Positions 24,462-30,956 of a stretch of DNA of 42,500 bases are shown piece by piece. This DNA is from a bacterium. Lineage in GTDB: Bacteria > SZUA-79 > Acidulodesulfobacterales > Acidulodesulfobacteraceae. Made by a program: the position numbers and the translations under genes. Position 1 is the stretch's first letter. Each line of letters begins with the position of its first letter. The DNA is taken from the NCBI GenBank assembly GCA_021789605.1, contig JAJYJI010000012.1, positions 1 through 42,500 of the forward strand, read 5' to 3'. Below the pieces are notes generated by a model. That model did no database searches and was not told the DNA's origin. It saw nothing but the letters and a program-made list of their open reading frames with translations.

Positions 24462-25232
24462 ATGGCCGTTAAGAAGAAATGCAATTTCGCGCCGTCCGTA
24501 CGTTTTTTATTTATAACGGCCATAGCAGCGGCAATATTTAATATTTTATTTTTTAATCCTATTTTTGGCGTATTTAACGAAAACGCTTTCGGAAGCCCTG
24601 ACGGGAACTGCCGCGGCGTTTACGCTTCAAAACCAATTATTTACGCGCTATATTTAAAAGTCCAAAACAGGCCGGTCGACGAAAACGATATCAAAACCTA
24701 TATAAAAATCGTCAGTCCTTCCCGATATATGCACGACAGATATAATCCCTTTTTATGGCATAAGCTTTATCTGAAAGACGAAGCAAAATTTAAAAAATTA
24801 ATGGATTTCGTAAATTCCGTTAAATATTTTAAAGAAAATATAAATGCTTACGTCGGCGGATATGACTTTAAAAAACAGGGATTTTATCTTATGTACGATA
24901 TGTCTGACGATATTATTCAAAACGGGATGAAAACCCGCAGGAACATAAATTTTATTAAATTCAGGCACGGGAATATCTATTATTTATTTTATAAATTAAC
25001 GATAATACACGAAAATGCCGGCGCCTTTAATTTTTTGAAAATACCTGAAAAAAATGCGGAAAATTTTCTTAACGAAAGAACCGGACTATTCGGACATATC
25101 GAGAAATCGGTATTTTTAGAATATTATTTTACCCCTTTAAAGGCAAAAAATAACGTTTTGACCGTAAAAGCCTTTTGCGTAAAGGTTTACGACAGTAAAA
25201 ACAATAATGTCTTGATTGGAACCATTAAATAG
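24462..25232 (+). CDS. Secreted protein of unknown function next to T4SS
   Basis: 256 residues. A basic N-terminus and hydrophobic segment (FLFITAIAAAIFNILFFNPIFG) form a signal peptide or anchor, so the protein is exported. The rest is rich in Tyr, Phe, Lys and Asn, with YLKVQNRPVDENDIKTYIKI, MHDRYNPFLWHKLYLKDEAKF and a C-terminal KAFCVKVYDSKNNNVLIGTI. Only two or three Cys. No family, repeat or catalytic motif was recognised. It lies between the T4SS locus and the thiamine operon, with its own strong promoter and a dyad that overlaps the -35 box. A role in secretion (substrate or accessory factor) is possible but unproven. Confidence 0.7.
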   Translation: MAVKKKCNFAPSVRFLFITAIAAAIFNILFFNPIFGVFNENAFGSPDGNCRGVYASKPIIYALYLKVQNRPVDENDIKTYIKIVSPSRYMHDRYNPFLWHKLYLKDEAKFKKLMDFVNSVKYFKENINAYVGGYDFKKQGFYLMYDMSDDIIQNGMKTRRNINFIKFRHGNIYYLFYKLTIIHENAGAFNFLKIPEKNAENFLNERTGLFGHIEKSVFLEYYFTPLKAKNNVLTVKAFCVKVYDSKNNNVLIGTIK

Positions 25233-25282
25233 TTTATAATAATTTTATTATATTTTATTATTTTATATTATTTTTTAAAACA

Positions 25283-25385
25283 GGGGTGCCTTTAAAAACA
25301 TGGCTGAGAGCCGAGTTTAAAAACTGGCAGGTTAAAAACTCGCAACCCTTAGAACCTGAATACGGATAATGCCGGCGCAGGGAGG
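25283..25385 (+). ncRNA. TPP riboswitch (THI element) aptamer
   Basis: All conserved blocks are present in order: GGGGTGCC near 25283, GGCTGAGAG at 25302, ACCCTTAGAACCTGA at 25345-25359, and GGATAATGCCGGCGCAGGGAGG at 25364-25385. The variable P3 helix (GAGTTTAAAAAC ... GTTAAAAACTC) is formed by bases 25313-25341. It senses thiamine pyrophosphate and lies upstream of the CofH-like-thiS-thiG operon. The intrinsic terminator at 25490 is its likely output, so transcription would stop when TPP is high. Confidence 0.95.
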
Positions 25386-25414
25386 CAGGAAATCTTCAAT
25401 ATAATATATCATAT

Positions 25415-25438
25415 ATCGTCGGCCCGTAAAGCGACGAT
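25415..25438 (+). promoter_or_regulatory. Putative antiterminator hairpin of the TPP riboswitch
   Basis: ATCGTCG (25415-25421) and CGACGAT (25432-25438) form a 7-pair stem. The 10-base loop contains CCCGTA (25423-25428), the same hexamer as in the 3' arm of the terminator (CCCCGTA). The loop could therefore pair with the terminator 5' arm TACGGGG and block its folding. This is inferred from complementarity only. Confidence 0.4.
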
Positions 25439-25489
25439 AAAAAGGCTTGTTTTTCTCCGTTTCCCCTCCTTTTTCCGCCCGTCCGCCTG

Positions 25490-25528
25490 TACGGGGACTA
25501 TTAACCTTGAACCCCGTATTTTTTTTTG
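25490..25528 (+). terminator. Riboswitch intrinsic terminator
   Basis: TACGGGG (25490-25496) and CCCCGTA (25512-25518) form a perfect stem followed by an unbroken run of about ten T. It lies between the TPP aptamer and the first gene, 40 bases before ATG 25568, as expected for a transcription-attenuating riboswitch. Confidence 0.88.
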
Positions 25529-25567
25529 CTTTAAATAAGATTTAATTAGCGAATATTTTCGATTTTT

Positions 25568-26668
25568 ATGGCAAATTTAGATTCAATACTTAAAAGAGCT
25601 TTGTCTTTCCAAAGATTGGACGACGGAGTTCTGCTTAATTTATTGGAAATTGGGGGAGACGAAGAAACGCGGAATATTATCGAGGCGGCCGATATTTATA
25701 ACCGGAAAATAAATTCAGATAAAGTATCGTACGTCGTCAACAGAAATATAAATTTTACCAATATTTGCGGTTTAAACTGCAAGTTTTGCGGTTATAAAAG
25801 AACTGAAAAATCCAAAGACTCGTTTTTATTGGATTACGACGCGATATTAGAAAAAATACGTGAGGGGAAAGACAAAATAGGCATCGACGAAATATGCGTA
25901 ACGGGAGGAATATATCCAGCCTTAAAACCAGATTATTATTTTAATTTGATTAAAACCGTCAGGGATAATTTCAGCGATTTGCATATCCATGCCTTTTCTC
26001 CGCAGGAAATTTACGAACTTTCGAAAGCTACGGAAAAATCTTACCGCGCCGTCATTTTAAAATTAATCGATATGGGGCTTGATTCCATGCCGGGAACCGC
26101 GGCGGAGATTTTAGCCGAAGATACGCGAAAAAAGATTTGTCCGGAAAAAATAAGCGCGCCTGTATGGGTAGAAATTATTAAAACAGCCCACAAAATAGGG
26201 CTCAAAACATCGGCTACGGTTCTTTTCGGCCATATAGAAACTAGCCTCGATTTAGTATCGCATTTAAGCCTGTTAAGGCAAATTCAGGATGAAACCCGGG
26301 GGTTCACCGAATTTATCGCCCTGCCTTTCGTTCCGTTCAAAACGTCTTTGGCAAAAAAAATAGATTTAATGCCCGCGCGGAACAGGATATTCAGGTTTTA
26401 TGCCGTTTCGAGGCTTTATCTGGATAATTTTAAAAATATTCAGACCAGCTGGCCCAAAATAGGAACCGATGCGGCCGTAAAATCTCTTTTCTGCGGCGTT
26501 AACGATTTCGGCGGAACTCTGATGGAAGAAAATATAACCAAAAGCGCCGGGGGGAAATTCGGAGAATATCTGTCGGAAACGCAAATAAAGGACTTTATAA
26601 GAAAAGCGGGGAAACTTGCGGTCAGAAGGGATACCCTGTATAACCCTGTTTATGAAAAAAAACTATGA
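25568..26668 (+). CDS. CofH-like radical SAM enzyme in thiamine operon
   Basis: 366 residues. The radical SAM cluster ligands are Cys67, Cys71 and Cys74 in CGLNCKFC, preceded by NRNINFTNI. CofH (FO synthase subunit 2) hallmarks are LHIHAFSPQEI, DSMPGTAAEIL, TSATVLFGHIET, GFTEFIALPFVPFKT, NIQTSWPKIG and GVNDFGGTLMEENITKSAG. CofH cleaves tyrosine and joins its hydroxybenzyl part to a flavin precursor in F420 synthesis. No other F420 gene is seen, and this gene sits behind a TPP riboswitch and four bases over thiS. ThiH, the usual anaerobic enzyme here, also cleaves tyrosine to the glycine imine needed by ThiG. The inferred role is a ThiH replacement. Some automatic pipelines may call it MqnE or MqnC. 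Confidence 0.85.
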   Translation: MANLDSILKRALSFQRLDDGVLLNLLEIGGDEETRNIIEAADIYNRKINSDKVSYVVNRNINFTNICGLNCKFCGYKRTEKSKDSFLLDYDAILEKIREGKDKIGIDEICVTGGIYPALKPDYYFNLIKTVRDNFSDLHIHAFSPQEIYELSKATEKSYRAVILKLIDMGLDSMPGTAAEILAEDTRKKICPEKISAPVWVEIIKTAHKIGLKTSATVLFGHIETSLDLVSHLSLLRQIQDETRGFTEFIALPFVPFKTSLAKKIDLMPARNRIFRFYAVSRLYLDNFKNIQTSWPKIGTDAAVKSLFCGVNDFGGTLMEENITKSAGGKFGEYLSETQIKDFIRKAGKLAVRRDTLYNPVYEKKL

Positions 26669-26865
26669 AAATAGAAATCAACGGCAAAGAATTAGATGTT
26701 TCAAGAGGCATAACGGTTCAAAATTTAATAGACGAACTTAAATTGAACGTTAAAAGCACCGCCGTGGCCGTTAACAGGTCTATAGTTTCTAAAAGCGCAT
26801 ATGCCGGCTTTCTTTTAAACGAAAACGACAAAATCGATTTGGTAAGTATTGCGCCGGGCGGCTGA
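26665..26865 (+). CDS. thiS: Sulfur carrier protein ThiS
   Basis: 66 residues with a ubiquitin-like fold: [12 protein letters not shown] at the start, a central [27 protein letters not shown] and the invariant C-terminal Gly-Gly (SIAPGG). The Gly-Gly end is adenylated and loaded with sulfur, then delivered to ThiG for thiazole formation. It overlaps the CofH-like gene by four bases (ATGA) and precedes thiG. No ThiF/MoeB-type activating enzyme is in the window; it must be encoded elsewhere. Confidence 0.93.
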   Translation: MKIEINGKELDVSRGITVQNLIDELKLNVKSTAVAVNRSIVSKSAYAGFLLNENDKIDLVSIAPGG

Positions 26866-26933
26866 TTTTTAATTTTTATTTATTGCTTAATTATGATAAT
26901 ATTGATAACTTTAATAATTGGGGGAATATGTTA

Positions 26934-27740
26934 ATGGAAATTACGGAAAACGCGGGTAAAGGTTTTGAGGGCGACATCCTTAAAATCGGCAGATATACTT
27001 TTAAATCCCGCCTGCTGATAGGGACGGGGAAATATCCCGATTTTCAAACTATGAAAGAGGCCGCTGACGCTTCCGGCGCCGAGATAATAACCGTTGCCGT
27101 AAGAAGAATAGATTTTAGCGCAAAAGAAAATATGCTGTCTTATATAGACCTAGACAAATATGTTCTTTTGCCGAATACCGCCGGATGCTATACGGCTGAA
27201 GACGCGGTGAATACGCTCTTGCTTGCCAGGGAGCTCGGCGTTTTTAAAACGGATTTAGTAAAACTAGAAGTTATAGGCGACCGGAAAACGCTTTATCCAG
27301 ACAACGAGGAGCTTATTAAGGCCGCAAAAATACTTGTAAAAGAGGGTTTTACCGTCATGCCTTACATGATGGACGACCCGGTTCTTGCTAAAAAGCTTGA
27401 AGATGCAGGTTGTCCCGTAGTTATGCCTCTTGCCTCGCCCATAGGCTCCGGCCTTGGAATCAGAAATCCTTATAATATCAAAATAATAAAAGAAACGGTG
27501 TCTGTTCCGGTCATAGTGGACGCCGGAGTTGGAACCGCTTCCGACGCCTGCAAAACTATGGAGCTCGGCGTGGACGGAATTCTTATAAATACGGCAATCG
27601 CGGGAGCCGATAATCCAGTTTGGATGGCGGCGGCGATGAAAAACGCCGTGGAAGCCGGCAGGCTCGCATATTTGTCCGGACGCATTCCCATGAGGCTTTA
27701 CGCTCAGGCTTCGACGCAAATGGAGGGGATAGTATTTTGA
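26934..27740 (+). CDS. thiG: Thiazole synthase ThiG
   Basis: 268 residues from the preferred start. A TIM-barrel with [21 protein letters not shown], the Schiff-base Lys110 in [27 protein letters not shown] and [31 protein letters not shown]. ThiG condenses 1-deoxy-xylulose 5-phosphate, the sulfur of ThiS thiocarboxylate and dehydroglycine to the thiazole carboxylate. The frame stays open up to TTG 26883, but ATG 26934 has GGGGA at 26921 at good spacing; ATG 26928 is also possible. Its stop overlaps the start of the next gene. Confidence 0.94.
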   Translation: MEITENAGKGFEGDILKIGRYTFKSRLLIGTGKYPDFQTMKEAADASGAEIITVAVRRIDFSAKENMLSYIDLDKYVLLPNTAGCYTAEDAVNTLLLARELGVFKTDLVKLEVIGDRKTLYPDNEELIKAAKILVKEGFTVMPYMMDDPVLAKKLEDAGCPVVMPLASPIGSGLGIRNPYNIKIIKETVSVPVIVDAGVGTASDACKTMELGVDGILINTAIAGADNPVWMAAAMKNAVEAGRLAYLSGRIPMRLYAQASTQMEGIVF

Positions 27741-28462
27741 CGGTAAGATTAAATAAATTTTTGGCGGCAAATACCGGCGTTTCCAGAAGAAACGCCGATG
27801 AAATAATAAAAGAAAGCAGGGTCTCGATAAACGGCAAAAAAATCAGCAATCTCGCTACATTCGTAAACGAAGGAGACGAAGTAGCAGTTGACGGAAAAAA
27901 AATAAAATACCGTGAAGAGCCTAAAATCTATATTATCCTTAACAAGCCGCAGGGTTATATCACCGCCGTAAAATCGGAAGAAGGGTTCAAAACGGTAATG
28001 GAACTGATAAAAAAAGAAACGTTAAAATATAAGCATATATTTCCCGCCGGAAGGCTCGACTTTATGAGCGAAGGCCTGCTTATGCTTACAAACGACGGAG
28101 ATTTTGCTTATAAATTGACTCATCCCAAATTCGACGTGGTAAAAACATATATCATAGAGGCGAAAGGCGAGTTGACCCCCGGCCTTTTTAACAGGATTAA
28201 AAAGGGCGTCAAACTTGAAGGCGTCGGTCTTTTAAAACCGAAAGACGTAAAAATTATAAGAAAAGAACAGACAAAATTTATTCTGTCCATAGACTTAACC
28301 CATGGAAAAAACCGCGAAATCAGAAAACTTATGGAATTTTTTAACCTGAAAATTTTAATGCTGAAAAGGGTTAGAATAGGCGGACTTTATATGGAAAACC
28401 TGCCGTCCGGCGAGTACCGCGTATTAAACAAAAAAACGGCGGAATCGGCGCTAGGACAATAG
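27737..28462 (+). CDS. RsuA/RluB-family 23S rRNA pseudouridine synthase
   Basis: 241 residues. An N-terminal S4 RNA-binding domain ([21 protein letters not shown]) precedes the RsuA-type catalytic domain with Asp108 in [18 protein letters not shown]. Further motifs are [17 protein letters not shown] and [12 protein letters not shown]. These enzymes convert uridines in rRNA; RluB is the best match among RsuA, RluB, RluE and RluF, judged by the S4 domain and motif order. The frame extends upstream inside thiG, but TTG 27737 overlapping the thiG stop, with GGAGGGGA eight bases ahead, marks the real start. It is thus coupled to thiG and probably under the TPP riboswitch. Confidence 0.88.
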   Translation: MTVRLNKFLAANTGVSRRNADEIIKESRVSINGKKISNLATFVNEGDEVAVDGKKIKYREEPKIYIILNKPQGYITAVKSEEGFKTVMELIKKETLKYKHIFPAGRLDFMSEGLLMLTNDGDFAYKLTHPKFDVVKTYIIEAKGELTPGLFNRIKKGVKLEGVGLLKPKDVKIIRKEQTKFILSIDLTHGKNREIRKLMEFFNLKILMLKRVRIGGLYMENLPSGEYRVLNKKTAESALGQ

Positions 28463-28544
28463 CATCCGGGCAATAAAATAATCTCTTGAATTAAATTGCG
28501 ATATTAAATTATAATTAAAAATATATTTTAAAGTTTTAATAGAG

Positions 28545-29227
28545 GTGGCTAAAAATTCGACGTCGTCGGCGGATAAAGCCCATGGAACCGAGCGCGTCGT
28601 CGAATTCGGAACAAAATCCGTCCACGGCGTTGCGGAAGAGATGAAAAATATAGAAAAGACCGTTTCGGCGGTTTCCGCCACCATAACGGAACTCGGTTCT
28701 TCTTCGGAAAAAATAGGGGAAATAACCGGCGTTATAAACGACATAGCCGACCAGACTAACCTTCTCGCCTTAAACGCCGCCATCGAAGCCGCCAGAGCCG
28801 GAGAACAGGGAAGGGGTTTGCGGTGGTTGCGGACGAAGTAAGAAAACTTGCCGAAAGGACTACCAAAGCGACCAAAGAAATAGAATTTATGATTCTTAGC
28901 ATACAGAAATCTACGGAAGATGCTGTAAAATCTATGCACGGGACGAAAGAAAACGTATCCAAAGGAACGGAAGTCGCGCAAAAGTCCGCCGACGCCATAT
29001 CCAATATAAATGCCCTTATGGGCAAACTGAAGGAAATGATAACCCAGATTGCCGCCGCTACCGAAGAGCAGTCGCAGACGAGCGAAGAGATATCGCGCTC
29101 GTCCGAAGAAATTATTAAATCTCAGGATAACGTTTCCAGCGCGGCGAAACAGGTTACGTCTTCTTCCGAAGAACTTTCTAATTTTGCGGCGGAATTGATA
29201 AAAACTGTGAATACATATAAGATTTAA
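28545..29227 (+). pseudogene. Broken methyl-accepting chemotaxis protein signalling domain
   Basis: Two frames together encode an MCP cytoplasmic domain. The first (28545-28841) has [18 protein letters not shown] and the tip [19 protein letters not shown]. The second (from about 28817) continues [16 protein letters not shown] to the end at 29227. At 28815-28820 the bases GGTTTG need one more T to keep [11 protein letters not shown] in frame, so one base is missing. The N-terminal sensor, membrane and HAMP parts are also missing; upstream of 28545 the frame is AT-rich and reaches a stop at 28512. The piece is most likely a decayed remnant. A sequencing error could explain the shift but not the missing front half. 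Confidence 0.8.
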
Positions 29228-29236
29228 GAACTTTTG

Positions 29237-30079
29237 TCAATTCATGCTCGCAATTTTTTCCGGATAAGTCGAAAGGCCGTTGCGGGTAGGATATATGAAT
29301 ATATCGCCGAAAGCCTGGAGCTGGTCAATGCTTATCAAGACTAATCTTGCCATTTCGAGAAGCGCCAAAAAATAGGTAAACAGTTCGTCTTTGCTAGAAC
29401 TGTTTACTGCTATCCGGCTAAAAGGAATATATTGAAAAGAATTAAACATTTCCATTATTTCTACTATTTTTTCTTTAACCGAAAATGTTTCTTTTTCTAT
29501 TTCATAAGAGCTTATCCTGTTTTGAGCCTCGTTCATTTTGTCGTAAAAACAGCGCGACAGTATGAAAATATTTGCATCGAAAACGGCATTTCCAAAGGCG
29601 TCGTTCGTGTTGCCGGATTGTTTTCTTATGAGGTTTTCGTCGTCTTTAAATATTTTTATCGCAAATACGTCCCGCCCGAGTATAGGCCTGTTATTTAAAA
29701 AGCCGGCGACTTCTTTAACCTTTTGATATTCTAAAAGCATATCCGCCAGTTCCGCCCGCGGGTCGCCGGCGCAGTCTTCGCCGCCCTCCGCTCCGGCATT
29801 TCCGGCGTTACATCCGGGCAGCAGCATAACGGATTTAATATATATAAGCTGGGCCGCCATGACTATAAAATCTCCTCCGGCATCTAGATTAAAAGCGCCG
29901 GAAGGCGGCACGCCGCCTTGTTCGTTAAGTCCCGCGGCTTCCAGATATTGGTCGGTTATCTGGGCAATAGGAATATCGTATATATTTATTTTATTTTTTT
30001 TTATAAGGGACAAAAGAAGGTCTAACGGGCCGTCGTACGATTGAAGGCATACTTTAGGGAAATAAGATATTGACTGCAT
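29237..30079 (-). CDS. scpA: Segregation and condensation protein A
   Basis: 280 residues, typical of ScpA. The N-terminal signature is YDGPLDLLLSLIKKNKINIYDIPIAQITDQYLE, followed by FIVMAAQLIYIKSVMLLP, a variable acidic middle and a C-terminal winged-helix region with FSVKEKIVEIMEMF and FTYFLALLEMARL. ScpA is the kleisin that bridges SMC dimers, with ScpB, in chromosome condensation. ScpB does not follow at once in the window. It is read in the same direction as the site-2 protease upstream, 39 bases apart, a pairing often seen in delta-proteobacterial genomes. Confidence 0.9.
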   Translation of the reverse strand: MQSISYFPKVCLQSYDGPLDLLLSLIKKNKINIYDIPIAQITDQYLEAAGLNEQGGVPPSGAFNLDAGGDFIVMAAQLIYIKSVMLLPGCNAGNAGAEGGEDCAGDPRAELADMLLEYQKVKEVAGFLNNRPILGRDVFAIKIFKDDENLIRKQSGNTNDAFGNAVFDANIFILSRCFYDKMNEAQNRISSYEIEKETFSVKEKIVEIMEMFNSFQYIPFSRIAVNSSSKDELFTYFLALLEMARLVLISIDQLQAFGDIFIYPTRNGLSTYPEKIASMN

Positions 30080-30118
30080 GACTATAGTATTTTTTATTAT
30101 GCCGCCGTATAAAATTTC

Positions 30119-30835
30119 TTATAAACTCAAATTTTTTAAAACTATGTCGTTGACGATATAATTAAATGAAACGTTCAGGAAATTCCCCGGGTCGGCGAAC
30201 AAGAGCAGAAGCAATAATATTATCCCGAACGGCTCCAGTTTGCTTAAATAGCCGGAAAAAGGCTCAGGCAAAAGGCTTACGGCAATCCTTCCTCCGTCCA
30301 AAGGAGGTATGGGTATTAAATTAAAAGTTCCAAGTATAAGATTTATCATTATACCTATGAAAAGCATAAAAGTTACGGGATAGATAAAAAATCTAAAAAA
30401 TAAACCGCCGGAAACGGTTTGGAACGAAAAATGGCTTATAAAATATGCAAGGTAAAGAGCCATCGCCGGAAAGTTTAACAGTATGATTTTCAGGAAAACG
30501 AAACATAAAAAAGCGAGAAGGAAATTGGTAACGGGACCTGCCGCCGCAACAAACCCCGTATCCTTCTTAGGATTTTTAAGACCTCTGAAATTAACCGGAA
30601 CCGGTTTTGCGTAGCCGAAAAGGAAAGGGGAGCCTAAAATAATTAAAAGCAGGGGAAGCAGAACCGTTCCGAAAGGGTCGATATGCTTTAATGGATTGAG
30701 CGTCAGCCTTCCGGCATTTTTTGCCGTATCGTCGCCGAAAATATAGGCGGCATAGCCGTGGGATACTTCATGCAAGATTATAGCGAATAAAACGGGTATT
30801 ATGGCTATTGCTATCAGCTGTATGGTATTATTCAT
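30119..30835 (-). CDS. Site-2 protease family (M50) membrane metalloprotease
   Basis: 238 residues with about six hydrophobic segments. The zinc motif HEVSH (HExxH) is in FAIILHEVSHGYAAYIFGDDTA, and the second zinc-ligand motif is in NLIPIPPLDGGRIAVSL. Also seen are AGRLTLNPLKHIDPFGT and a VAAAGPVTNFLLAFL stretch typical of the YwhC/S2P group. Such proteases cut within the membrane; the substrate is unknown. It starts the leftward scpA operon and faces the radical SAM gene across a spacer with three TTCGTTA-like repeats. Confidence 0.9.
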   Translation of the reverse strand: MNNTIQLIAIAIIPVLFAIILHEVSHGYAAYIFGDDTAKNAGRLTLNPLKHIDPFGTVLLPLLLIILGSPFLFGYAKPVPVNFRGLKNPKKDTGFVAAAGPVTNFLLAFLCFVFLKIILLNFPAMALYLAYFISHFSFQTVSGGLFFRFFIYPVTFMLFIGIMINLILGTFNLIPIPPLDGGRIAVSLLPEPFSGYLSKLEPFGIILLLLLLFADPGNFLNVSFNYIVNDIVLKNLSL

Positions 30836-30877
30836 ATGTATATCTTATTTTACAACATTTATATCTGATAAATCAAC

Positions 30878-30912
30878 TTCGTTAAAAAATTCGTTAGAAA
30901 TCGTTAGAATTT
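30878..30912. repeat. Three TTCGTTA-type direct repeats in a divergent promoter region
   Basis: TTCGTTAAAAAA, TTCGTTAGAAA and TCGTTAGAATTT follow one another; the CGTTA cores begin at 30880, 30892 and 30902. Spacing of about one helical turn suggests a regulator site between the protease gene and the radical SAM gene. Confidence 0.5.
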
Positions 30913-30956
30913 AACTGTAAGAAAATTATTTTTTTTGATAAAATAGCTATGTAAAT

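Noticed and set aside
25568-26668. Radical SAM gene considered as ThiH, MqnE or MqnC
   Set aside because: The GFTEFIALPFV and GVNDFGGTLMEEN stretches and DSMPGTAAEI match CofH, not ThiH. The true MqnC of the window (5080) differs at these positions (FKAFIPWSFQ, GANDMGSTMLEEN).
27620-27736. Longer start of the pseudouridine synthase inside thiG
   Set aside because: The S4 domain begins right after TTG 27737, which has a good ribosome binding site and overlaps the thiG stop.
28815-28820. Programmed frameshift in the chemotaxis receptor
   Set aside because: No slippery heptamer is present at GGTTTGCGG, and the front half of the protein is also missing; decay or a sequencing error is simpler.
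30878-30912. CRISPR-like or transposon-end repeat
   Set aside because: Only three short imperfect copies without unique spacers; spacing fits an operator instead.
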